From Weeksellaceae bacterium (GTDB lineage: Bacteria; Bacteroidota; Bacteroidia; Flavobacteriales; Weeksellaceae), in contig JAQVDG010000131.1 in NCBI GenBank assembly GCA_028698395.1, forward strand, positions 1 through 6,228: DNA of 6,228 bases, in the 5' to 3' direction. The notes below the pieces were generated by a model. That model ran no database searches, was not told where the DNA came from, and saw nothing but the letters and a program-made list of their open reading frames with translations. The position numbers and the translations under genes are program-made. Below, piece after piece: positions 1 through 6,228 of the stretch. How positions within the stretch are numbered: position 1 is the stretch's first letter; each line of letters opens with the position of its first letter.

Positions 1-719
1 TAAACCGAACGAATCCCCGTTTACTGCCTGATTTAGAATTATGTGTGAAATATAAAGTTCCTCTCATCATTACTTCTTTGGGTGCAGTCAAAGAAATTGT
101 GGATGCCGTTCATTCCTATGGAGGATTAATTTTTCATGATATTGTTAAGAAGCGTCATGCTGAAAAAGCGGCAGAAGCCGGTGTGGATGGAATTATTTGT
201 GTTTCTGCCGGAGCCGGCGGACATGCCGGAACAGCTCATCCATTTGCTTTGGTCAATGAAATTAAAAGTTTTTATAAAGGCGCAATTGTCATGGCAGGAA
301 GTATCAATAACGGAAATGAAATTTTAGCTGCACAATTAGCTTCTGCCGATTTTGTTTATATGGGCACTCGTTTTATTGCTACTCAGGAATGTTTGGCAGT
401 AGAGGAATACAAACAAATGATTCAGGATTCCGGAATTAATGATGTTATTTATACCGATGGTGTTTCGGGAGTTCCGGCGAATTTCTTGATAAAAAGTATA
501 GAAAATGCAGGAATTAATCTGAATGAAAAGAAAGAAGAAGATTTTTCAAAATTAACCGGAGAGCATGCCAAAGCTTGGAAAGATATTTGGTCAGCAGGAC
601 ATGGAGTAGCCGGGATTCAGGATGTTCCTTCGGTAGAAGAATTAGTCAATCGGCTAAAATCTGATTATAAATCCGCATTAAATCAAGCAGATAAAATAAA
701 AGAAAATTTGAATTTCTAA
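1..719 (+). CDS. Nitronate monooxygenase (NMO / 2-nitropropane dioxygenase family), 5'-truncated by the window edge
   Basis: This is the C-terminal 238 residues of an FMN-dependent TIM-barrel enzyme that oxidises alkyl nitronates, such as propionate 3-nitronate, to carbonyl products and nitrite in the cytoplasm. The frame is open from base 3, and residues such as NPRLLPDLELC precede the GTG at 45. That GTG is therefore internal and the true start lies upstream; complete family members usually have about 310-360 residues. Visible family signatures are HDIVKKRHAEKAAEAGVDG, the glycine-rich SAGAGGHAG with the presumed catalytic His at bases 222-224, the phosphate-binding AGSINNG near 294, and MGTRF near 360. 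The C-terminal WSAGHGVAGI followed by DVPSVEELV is also typical. The stop TAA (717-719) shares a base with the next ATG, so the two genes are probably co-transcribed. The family is certain; the physiological substrate is not, because many bacterial members are annotated from homology alone. Confidence 0.9.
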   Translation, partial: NRTNPRLLPDLELCVKYKVPLIITSLGAVKEIVDAVHSYGGLIFHDIVKKRHAEKAAEAGVDGIICVSAGAGGHAGTAHPFALVNEIKSFYKGAIVMAGSINNGNEILAAQLASADFVYMGTRFIATQECLAVEEYKQMIQDSGINDVIYTDGVSGVPANFLIKSIENAGINLNEKKEEDFSKLTGEHAKAWKDIWSAGHGVAGIQDVPSVEELVNRLKSDYKSALNQADKIKENLNF

Positions 720-1621
720 TGAAAACAAGTGAAGAATTAATTCAATTATTACAATTAGAACAAAAAACCCCAACTTCTTTTGAAGGAAATAGTATTACAG
801 TTGGAAGTCGAACGGTTTTTGGCGGTCAGGTTTTGGCACAAGCTTTAAATGCTGCTTATCGCACGGTTTCTCCGGAAAGGCTTTGCCATTCTGCTCATGC
901 TTATTTTTTATTGCCCGGTGATTTACAAAAACCCATTCATTACAAAGTACAGTTGGTACGCGATGGCGGAAGTTTTACTACCCGTTATGTAGTGGCAGAA
1001 CAAAATGAAAAAACTATTTTCGTCTTGGCAGCATCGTTTCAAATTAAAGAAGAAGGATTGGAATTTCAGGTAGAAATGCCACAAGTAAAACAAGTTGATG
1101 AGTTGCTCAGTTGGGAAGAAATTTATGAACAAGCCAAAGATTTTTTACCGGAAAATGTAAGTCGATTTTTAAGTTTGGAACGCCCGATTATTTTTAAACC
1201 TACCATAATCAATAATCCTTTTGAAAAAAAAGATTTACCGGCTTTTCAAGATATTTGGTTTAAATTTAATGAAGCACCGGAAAACCTTTCTGTAAATCAT
1301 TTTCACGAAATGTTAGCTTATGCTTCGGATTATAATATTTTAATTACAGCTCTTCAGCCACACGCTTCTCAGGCGCATTTTGGAAATATGCAATTGGCAA
1401 GTTTAGATCATGCTTTGTGGTTTCATCACATTCCTGATGATTTTTCCACCTGGTTTTTATTTCATATCGAAGTTTCAGCAACAAATAATGCACGCGGATT
1501 AACCGAGGGAAAAATTTTCAGTCAAGATGGAAAATTAATTGCCAGCGTAGTACAAGAAGGTTTAATGCGGCATTTACAAAAAATAGAAAAAGAAAAATCA
1601 CATAAAATTCAAAAAATATAG
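719..1621 (+). CDS. tesB: Acyl-CoA thioesterase II (TesB-like, double hotdog)
   Basis: This 300-residue cytoplasmic enzyme hydrolyses acyl-CoA to free fatty acid and CoA; E. coli TesB has 286 residues. Two hotdog domains are visible, at about residues 15-108 (FGGQVLAQAL at 34-43, then AYFLLPGD and RDGGSFTTR) and about 160-285 (LASLDHALWFH, then NNARG and VVQEGLMR). By comparison with the E. coli Asp/Thr/Gln catalytic set, Asp230 and Gln279 are present. The Thr position falls in EVSATNNARG, where Ser253 (or Thr255 with a small shift) would have to serve. The tail from about residue 286 is a short Lys/Glu-rich extension beyond the conserved core. The ATG at 719-721 overlaps the preceding stop by one base (TAATG), which suggests translational coupling and explains the lack of a separate ribosome binding site. 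The family assignment is firm; acyl chain-length preference cannot be read from the sequence. Confidence 0.92.
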   Translation: MKTSEELIQLLQLEQKTPTSFEGNSITVGSRTVFGGQVLAQALNAAYRTVSPERLCHSAHAYFLLPGDLQKPIHYKVQLVRDGGSFTTRYVVAEQNEKTIFVLAASFQIKEEGLEFQVEMPQVKQVDELLSWEEIYEQAKDFLPENVSRFLSLERPIIFKPTIINNPFEKKDLPAFQDIWFKFNEAPENLSVNHFHEMLAYASDYNILITALQPHASQAHFGNMQLASLDHALWFHHIPDDFSTWFLFHIEVSATNNARGLTEGKIFSQDGKLIASVVQEGLMRHLQKIEKEKSHKIQKI

Positions 1622-1654
1622 AATAAAATGTAATTTTAGGAAAAATTTAGTACG

Positions 1655-3565
1655 ATGAACTATTACAATATTGAAAGTCTTGAAGATTATTTTAAAATTT
1701 ACAATCAATCCATAAATGACCCGGAAGAATTTTGGGGAAATATAGCTAACAATCATTTTATTTGGTACCAGAAATGGAGTAAAGTTCTACATAATGATAT
1801 GCTCAATGGGGATGTGAAATGGTTTGTGGACGGAAAATTAAACATTGTTAAAAATTGCATTGACCGCCATTTGAATAAAAGAGGAAATAAAACCGCTATT
1901 CTTTTTGAACCAAATGACCCAAATGAACCGGCACAACATATTACTTATTTGGAATTGCATGAGCGAGTTTGTAAAATGGCAAACGTTCTGCAGGAACAAG
2001 GAATCAAAAAAGGCGACAGAGTGTGTATTTATTTATCTATGATTCCCGAACTACCAATTGCTTTATTAGCTTGTGCCCGAGTAGGAGCTATTCATTCCGT
2101 GGTTTTTGCCGGATTTTCTGCTAAATCGTTAGCTACCCGAATCAATGATTCTGATTGTAAATTAGTTATCACATCTGACGGAGGATATCGGGGAAATAAA
2201 ACCATTGATTTAAAAGGAATTGTAGATGAAGCTTTAAAATCGTGTCCTTCAGTAGAAACGGTTTTGGTAGCACGAAGAATCCATTCCGAAATAACTATGG
2301 AAGAAGGACGTGATAACTATTTAGAACCTTTGATGGAAGCAGCAAAGACCGACCATATTGCCGAAATTATGGACGCAGAAGATCCTTTATTTATTCTTTA
2401 TACTTCCGGTTCTACCGGAACTCCAAAAGGAATGGTACACACAACAGCAGGTTATATGATTTATACTGCTTATACTTTTAAAAATGTATTCAATTACAAA
2501 GAAGACGATGTATATTGGTGTACCGCAGATATTGGTTGGATTACCGGACATTCTTATATTGTTTACGGACCACTTTTAAACGGAGCAACCACTGTTTTAT
2601 TTGAGGGAATTCCTTCCTATCCGGATTATGGAAGATTTTGGGATGTAGTAGATAAACACAAAGTAACTCAGCTTTATACTGCACCAACCGCTATTCGTGC
2701 TTTGGCAAAAGAAAACATAAGTTATGTCGAAAGTCACGATTTATCTTCTTTGCGAATTATTGGTTCGGTAGGAGAACCGATTAACGAAGAAGCTTGGCAT
2801 TGGTACAATAACCATATCGGAAAAAGAAGATGTCCTTTGGTGGATACTTGGTGGCAAACTGAAAATGGTGGAATTTTAATTTCTCCACTTCCTTTTATTA
2901 CACCGACTAAACCTACTTATGCAACACTTCCTTTACCGGGAATTCAACCGGTTTTGATGGATTCCAAACGAAATCAGATTGAAGACCACCACGTAGAAGG
3001 AAGTTTATGTATTAAATTCCCTTGGCCGGGAATGGCTCGTACTATTTGGGGAAATCCACAACGGTATTTAGAAACATATTATACTGCATTTCGAGGAAAA
3101 TATTTCTCAGGTGATGGTGCGCTGCGCGATGAAGTAGGGTATTACCGAATCATTGGACGAATTGATGACGTAGTCATCGTTTCAGGACATAATTTAGGAA
3201 CAGCTCCGATTGAAAATGCCATTAATGAACATCCGGCTGTTGCAGAATCAGCCATTGTAGGTTTCCCACATGACATCAAAGGAAATGCTTTGTACGGTTA
3301 TATTACTTTGAAAGAAACCGGAGAAGTGAGAGATCGGGATAATTTAAGACGAGAAATCAACGAACACATTGCCAATCATATCGGACCCATTGCCAAATTA
3401 GATAAAATTCAGTTTGTGGATACTTTGCCTAAAACTCGTTCAGGGAAAATTATGCGACGAATTCTTCGGAAAATTGCAGCCGGAGATTTCTCGAATTTTG
3501 GCGATATTTCCACTTTATTAAATCCGGAATCAGTAGAAGAAATTAAAAATAACCGAATTGATTAA
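1655..3565 (+). CDS. acs: Acetyl-CoA synthetase, AMP-forming (acetate-CoA ligase)
   Basis: This 636-residue ANL-superfamily enzyme converts acetate, ATP and CoA to acetyl-CoA, AMP and diphosphate; the family is usually about 630-660 residues. Domains in order are the ACS N-terminal cap (about 1-65), the large adenylation domain with the P-loop YTSGSTGTPKG (249-259), ADIGWITGHSY (291-301), the DTWWQTENGG motif (397-406) and SGDG (485-488), and a small C-terminal domain after the hinge near GRIDD (501-505). The Trp pair 399-400 includes the residue that restricts the pocket to acetate, arguing against a propionate or longer-chain enzyme. PKTRSGKIMRR (592-602) carries the catalytic Lys598, which in other bacteria is inactivated by acetylation. 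Several ligand-contact positions differ from the Salmonella enzyme (see findings). The ATG at 1655 is in the right place for the N-terminal cap; the 33-base gap upstream has no good Shine-Dalgarno at normal spacing. It may be read through from tesB. Confidence 0.95.
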   Translation: MNYYNIESLEDYFKIYNQSINDPEEFWGNIANNHFIWYQKWSKVLHNDMLNGDVKWFVDGKLNIVKNCIDRHLNKRGNKTAILFEPNDPNEPAQHITYLELHERVCKMANVLQEQGIKKGDRVCIYLSMIPELPIALLACARVGAIHSVVFAGFSAKSLATRINDSDCKLVITSDGGYRGNKTIDLKGIVDEALKSCPSVETVLVARRIHSEITMEEGRDNYLEPLMEAAKTDHIAEIMDAEDPLFILYTSGSTGTPKGMVHTTAGYMIYTAYTFKNVFNYKEDDVYWCTADIGWITGHSYIVYGPLLNGATTVLFEGIPSYPDYGRFWDVVDKHKVTQLYTAPTAIRALAKENISYVESHDLSSLRIIGSVGEPINEEAWHWYNNHIGKRRCPLVDTWWQTENGGILISPLPFITPTKPTYATLPLPGIQPVLMDSKRNQIEDHHVEGSLCIKFPWPGMARTIWGNPQRYLETYYTAFRGKYFSGDGALRDEVGYYRIIGRIDDVVIVSGHNLGTAPIENAINEHPAVAESAIVGFPHDIKGNALYGYITLKETGEVRDRDNLRREINEHIANHIGPIAKLDKIQFVDTLPKTRSGKIMRRILRKIAAGDFSNFGDISTLLNPESVEEIKNNRID

Positions 3566-3631
3566 AATCTGAATTTTAGACAAAATCTCTTCAGTAAAGA
3601 TAAAACTACAATAAATTAAAAATCATTCAAA

Positions 3632-4201
3632 ATGAAAATCTATACCAAAACAGGAGACAAAGGAGGAACTTCTTTATACGGTGGTGTTAAAGTTTCTAAA
3701 AATAACGTTCGGATTGAAGCCTACGGAACAGTGGACGAATTGAATTCAGCCATTGGATTGATTCGAAGTGGAAAAATTTCTGATGAAATGAATCGACAAT
3801 TGATAAAAATCCAAAAAAATCTTTTTCATTTGGGTGCAGAATTAGCAACACCTCAAGAAAAAATGTATATGGCAAACGGAAATTGTCGTTTGCCTAAAAT
3901 TTTGATAGAAGAAGACATTGTTCTGTTAGAAAATTGGATAGATGAAATGAATGAAGAATTACCACCCTTGACTCATTTTATTTTGTCCGGCGGAAATATG
4001 GAAACAGCACACGCTCATTTATGTCGTTGCATTTGTAGAAGAGCCGAACGACGAACGGTTGCATTGGCAGAAATAGAGGAAATCCGGGGTGAAACTGTGA
4101 AATATTTAAACCGACTTTCAGATTATTTGTTTGTTGTAGCACGTACAATTGCTCACGATGCCGGTTACGAAGAAATTAAATGGTTGCCAAACGAGGAATA
4201 A
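3632..4201 (+). CDS. Cob(I)alamin adenosyltransferase, PduO type
   Basis: This 189-residue cytoplasmic enzyme transfers the 5'-deoxyadenosyl group of ATP to cob(I)alamin, giving adenosylcobalamin, the cofactor of enzymes such as methylmalonyl-CoA mutase. The length is normal for this helical-bundle, usually trimeric, family. All main signatures are present: N-terminal TGDKGGTSLYGG (7-18, ATP binding), EAYGTVDELNS (29-39, including Asp35), HFILSGG (115-121), the arginine-rich CRRAERRTV (135-143) and YLNRLSDYLFVVAR (158-171). The fold and motifs exclude the unrelated CobA/BtuR type. A 66-base gap separates it from acs and contains only weak AT-rich symmetry. Its TAA (4199-4201) directly abuts the ATG of the thiamine pyrophosphokinase gene, so the two are probably one transcript. 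No cobalamin riboswitch is recognisable upstream, and the gene lies outside any visible B12 synthesis cluster, which fits a salvage role. Confidence 0.94.
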   Translation: MKIYTKTGDKGGTSLYGGVKVSKNNVRIEAYGTVDELNSAIGLIRSGKISDEMNRQLIKIQKNLFHLGAELATPQEKMYMANGNCRLPKILIEEDIVLLENWIDEMNEELPPLTHFILSGGNMETAHAHLCRCICRRAERRTVALAEIEEIRGETVKYLNRLSDYLFVVARTIAHDAGYEEIKWLPNEE

Positions 4202-4810
4202 ATGAAACGAATCGCCTTATTTTTAAATGGTCAGGCTCCTCAGCAAATTCCGAATTTAGCTCAATTCTATCAAATTTATTGTACAGACGGAGCTTATTCG
4301 TATTTGAAAGAAAAAAATATAAAACCCAATGTAGTTTGTGGTGATTTTGATTCTTTAAATCCACAGGAAATTGAAGAAGGAATCGAAATCATCGAACTGA
4401 AAAACCAAGAATTTACTGATTTTGAGAAAGCTTTGGAGCTTTTAAAATCACGTGGTTTTGAAGAAATTTACATTTATGGAAGTAGTGGAATAGAACATGA
4501 TCATTTTTTGGGAAATTTAGCCTCCGGATTAAAGTTTAAATCCGATTTAAGTCTGATTTTTTTTGATGATTACAGTTATTATTTCTTTGCCGAAAAAGAA
4601 ACTGTTTTAAGTGGATACAAAGACCGGATTATTTCTCTTTATCCCTTTCCAACAGCAGAAAACATCACTACAAAAGGATTAAAATACAGTTTGAAAAATG
4701 AAGATTTGGATATTCATACCCGAATTGGAATCCGAAATTTAGCCAAAGAAGATGAAGTGAAAATTACATTTGAAGAAGGAGATTTATTGATTTTTGTCCG
4801 AAAGAATTAA
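4202..4810 (+). CDS. Thiamine pyrophosphokinase (thiamine diphosphokinase)
   Basis: This 202-residue cytoplasmic enzyme transfers diphosphate from ATP to thiamine, giving thiamine diphosphate and AMP, as in salvage of imported thiamine. The N-terminal catalytic domain (about 1-130) shows CTDGAYSYL (27-35), VVCGDFDSL (44-52, the acidic metal/ATP site), TDFEKALELL (72-81) and the IYGSSGIEHDHFLGNL stretch (91-106), where families usually have G-x-x-GGR-x-DH-x-LGN. The C-terminal thiamine-binding domain (about 135-200) shows ISLYPF, TTKGLKYSL (157-165) and EEGDLLIFV. The motif often written GTSN appears here as GIRN (176-179). Length and domain order are typical. Its ATG follows the preceding stop with no bases between (TAAATG), so translation is probably coupled to the adenosyltransferase; no thiamine riboswitch is visible. 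The family call is strong despite the diverged motifs, because the DFDSL, TDFEKAL and DHFLGNL blocks are all in order. Confidence 0.88.
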   Translation: MKRIALFLNGQAPQQIPNLAQFYQIYCTDGAYSYLKEKNIKPNVVCGDFDSLNPQEIEEGIEIIELKNQEFTDFEKALELLKSRGFEEIYIYGSSGIEHDHFLGNLASGLKFKSDLSLIFFDDYSYYFFAEKETVLSGYKDRIISLYPFPTAENITTKGLKYSLKNEDLDIHTRIGIRNLAKEDEVKITFEEGDLLIFVRKN

Positions 4811-4864
4811 GATGAATTTACTTTAAAAACCTCAACTTCTCGTAATTCCTTTTTACATTATTTT

Positions 4865-4897
4865 TTGACTTGTCTTACAATCCATTTTGTACATTTG
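4865..4897 (+). promoter_or_regulatory. Bacteroidota-type sigma70 promoter for the aminotransferase gene
   Basis: TACATTTG at 4890-4897 is an exact match to the TAnnTTTG -7 element described for Bacteroides and Flavobacterium. A TTG -33 element lies upstream in one of two registers, 4865-4867 (22-base spacer) or 4870-4872 (17-base spacer). Transcription would start a few bases downstream, at about 4900-4906, leaving only a very short leader before the ATG at 4913. The site sits in the 102-base gap after the thiamine pyrophosphokinase gene, the largest gap in the window, as expected where a new transcription unit begins. Confidence 0.65.
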
Positions 4898-4912
4898 TGC
4901 AAATTTCAAATT

Positions 4913-6028
4913 ATGCGAAAATTACAAATGGTTGATTTAGGTACACAATACCAAAAAATCAAAAAAAATATAGACGAATCCATTCAGCAAGTAGTTGATT
5001 CTTGTGCTTTTATTAACGGGTCTGAAGTCAAAAATTTTCAAACAGAATTAGAAGAATATTTAAATGTAAAACATGTAATTCCTTGTGGAAATGGAACAGA
5101 TGCTTTGCAAATTGCTTTAATGGCTCTGGATTTAAAACCAGGTGATGAAGTGATTACAGCTGATTTTACTTTCGCCGCAACGGTAGAAGTCATTCATCTT
5201 TTAGGATTAAAGTCGGTTTTGGTTGATGTAGATTATGATACTTTTTTAATTGATACAGAGCAGATTAAAAAAGCAATTACATCCAAAACCAAAGCTATTA
5301 TTCCGGTTCATTTATTTGGGCAAGTTGCTAATATGGATGAAATCAACAAAATTGCTGAGGAATATAATTTATTTGTAGTAGAAGATACTGCACAGGCAAT
5401 CGGAGCAGATTTTAAAGGTAAAAAAGCAGGAACTATCGGAACAATTGGTACGACTTCATTTTTTCCTTCTAAAAATTTAGGATGTTATGGTGACGGAGGC
5501 GCAATTTTCACTCATAATGATGAATTAGCACACAGAATAAGAGGAATTGTCAATCATGGAATGTACGAAAGATATTATCACGATGAAGTAGGAGTGAATT
5601 CCCGTTTGGATAGTATTCAAGCAGCTGTTTTGAGAGTAAAACTTCCTCATTTGAATACCTATAATACTGCTCGATTGAAAGTCGCTCAATATTATAATCA
5701 GGCTTTTGAAGAATTGACAGAAGTTTTAACACCTGTTCAGGCAAAGGATTCCACTCATGTTTTTCATCAATATACTTTACGGATTTTGAATGGAAAACGA
5801 AATGATTTGAAAGAATTTTTGGAAAATAAAGGAATTCCGGCAATGATTTATTATCCGGTTCCGCTCAGAAAACAAAAAGCGTACGATACCGGAAATTATA
5901 ATGACGCAGATTTTCCAAATACCAATAAATTGATTGATGAAGTTTTATCCTTGCCCATGCACACGGAATTAGATGAAGAACAATTGGAATTTATAACGAA
6001 TTCGGTGAAAGAATTCTTTATAGTTTAA
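4913..6028 (+). CDS. DegT/DnrJ/EryC1/StrS family PLP-dependent sugar aminotransferase (WbpE-like)
   Basis: This 371-residue fold-type I enzyme transfers an amino group, usually from glutamate, to a keto-sugar nucleotide in synthesis of amino sugars for surface glycans. Visible features are MVDLGTQY (6-13), GNGTDALQIALMAL (59-72), PGDEVITADFTF (76-87), VVEDTAQAIGA (155-165, with Asp158 facing the pyridine nitrogen), SFFPSKNLGCYGDGGA (182-197, with Lys187 forming the Schiff base), VGVNSRLDSIQAAVL (226-240) and LPMHTEL (347-353). The pattern resembles WbpE, which acts on a UDP-3-keto-N-acetylglucosaminuronic acid, but the substrate cannot be fixed from sequence. The frame is open back to a TTG at 4865, but those 16 extra residues overlap the promoter and lack family similarity. 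The ATG at 4913 gives the MRKLQMVDLG start expected for the family; ATG at 4928 is a less likely alternative. An epimerase gene follows after 19 bases, supporting a sugar-nucleotide role. Confidence 0.9.
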   Translation: MRKLQMVDLGTQYQKIKKNIDESIQQVVDSCAFINGSEVKNFQTELEEYLNVKHVIPCGNGTDALQIALMALDLKPGDEVITADFTFAATVEVIHLLGLKSVLVDVDYDTFLIDTEQIKKAITSKTKAIIPVHLFGQVANMDEINKIAEEYNLFVVEDTAQAIGADFKGKKAGTIGTIGTTSFFPSKNLGCYGDGGAIFTHNDELAHRIRGIVNHGMYERYYHDEVGVNSRLDSIQAAVLRVKLPHLNTYNTARLKVAQYYNQAFEELTEVLTPVQAKDSTHVFHQYTLRILNGKRNDLKEFLENKGIPAMIYYPVPLRKQKAYDTGNYNDADFPNTNKLIDEVLSLPMHTELDEEQLEFITNSVKEFFIV

Positions 6029-6047
6029 AAGTTAAAACTGTAATAAA

Positions 6048-6228
6048 TTGAAACAAAAAATAGTAGTAACAGGCGGACTTGGCTATATTGGTTCCCACAC
6101 AGCAGTTGCATTGCAAGAAGCCGGATTTGATGTGATTATTCTTGATGATTTATCCAATTCAGAATTATTTGTTTTGGACAGAATCACTCAAATCACCGGG
6201 ATGAAACCCGATTTTCATCAAATTGATT
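6048..6228 (+). CDS. galE: UDP-glucose 4-epimerase (GalE-type SDR), 3'-truncated by the window edge
   Basis: The first 60 residues of an extended short-chain dehydrogenase run off the right edge; complete GalE proteins have about 335-340 residues. The N-terminus reads MKQKIVVTGGLGYIGSHTAV, containing the NAD-binding TGGxGYIGSH motif, followed by GFDVIILDDLSNS (38 residues after the start region begins), in which the Asp-Asp/Leu-Ser-Asn pattern is typical of GalE rather than of dTDP-glucose dehydratases. GalE interconverts UDP-glucose and UDP-galactose in the cytoplasm, and some members also act on the N-acetylated sugars. The start is TTG at 6048-6050: the frame has a stop (TAA, 6033-6035) just upstream and no ATG or GTG between it and the Rossmann motif. 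It lies 19 bases after the aminotransferase stop with no promoter or Shine-Dalgarno visible, so co-transcription is likely. The catalytic Ser/Tyr/Lys lie outside the window, leaving the exact substrate unconfirmed. Confidence 0.85.
   Translation, partial: MKQKIVVTGGLGYIGSHTAVALQEAGFDVIILDDLSNSELFVLDRITQITGMKPDFHQID

Noticed and set aside
45..719. GTG at 45 as the start of the nitronate monooxygenase gene.
   Set aside because: The frame is open to the window edge with family-like residues before it, and the protein would lack about a third of the barrel; the gene is simply cut by the window.
1631..1638. TAATTTTA before acs, resembling the TAnnTTTG promoter element.
   Set aside because: The last base does not match and no TTG lies at the proper distance upstream; such AT-rich matches occur by chance.
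719..3565. Idea that the nitronate monooxygenase, thioesterase and acetyl-CoA synthetase form a new dedicated degradation pathway.
   Set aside because: The acetyl-CoA synthetase gap and the lack of transporters, dehydrogenases or a regulator give no support beyond adjacency; all three are common housekeeping-type enzymes.
3564..3594. AT-rich symmetry after acs: ATTTT-AGAC-AAAAT stem (3573-3586) with outer CTGA/TCAG and a repeated AAAATCT.
   Set aside because: The stem is only five A/T pairs, the outer arm needs a bulge, and no T tract follows, so it does not support a terminator call.
4801..4824. Possible hairpin at the end of the thiamine pyrophosphokinase gene (AAAGAATT paired with AATT-TA-CTTT, six-base loop).
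   Set aside because: It is almost entirely A/T with a two-base bulge and is followed by an A run, not a T run. A terminator would be expected here before the next promoter, but this one is too weak to annotate.
5550..5843. Minus-strand open frame inside the aminotransferase gene (likewise 923-1132 and 4176-4364).
   Set aside because: These lie opposite well-supported genes, have no recognisable domains and look like chance frames.

Overview
The window is ordinary bacterial chromosome from what looks like a member of the Bacteroidota, most likely the Flavobacteriia. The evidence is an AT-rich composition, weak or absent Shine-Dalgarno sequences, a promoter of the Bacteroidota type (TTG ... 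TAnnTTTG) at about 4865-4897, and proteins whose motifs resemble flavobacterial members of their families. All genes lie on the + strand and are packed tightly. No RNA gene, mobile element, CRISPR array or long repeat was seen, and no gap between genes exceeds about 100 bases.

Layout: (1) 1-719, the 3' part of a nitronate monooxygenase gene whose start lies upstream of the window. (2) 719-1621, an acyl-CoA thioesterase II (TesB-like) whose ATG shares one base with the preceding stop codon. (3) 1655-3565, an AMP-forming acetyl-CoA synthetase. (4) 3632-4201, a PduO-type cob(I)alamin adenosyltransferase, followed without a gap by (5) 4202-4810, a thiamine pyrophosphokinase. (6) 4913-6028, a DegT/DnrJ/EryC1/StrS sugar aminotransferase with its own promoter. 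(7) 6048 to the right edge, the first 60 codons of a UDP-glucose 4-epimerase (GalE-type) gene with a TTG start.

The genes suggest three loose functional groups. Genes 1-3 concern oxidation and acyl-CoA/acetate metabolism: the thioesterase releases free acids from acyl-CoA and the synthetase activates acetate to acetyl-CoA. Genes 4-5 make enzyme cofactors (adenosylcobalamin and thiamine diphosphate) and are probably translationally coupled. Genes 6-7 look like the start of a sugar-nucleotide unit feeding a surface polysaccharide or glycan.

I found no undescribed system. The observations most worth checking are a set of substitutions in the acetyl-CoA synthetase at positions that contact ATP and CoA in the Salmonella enzyme, and the promoter that moves the aminotransferase start to 4913.
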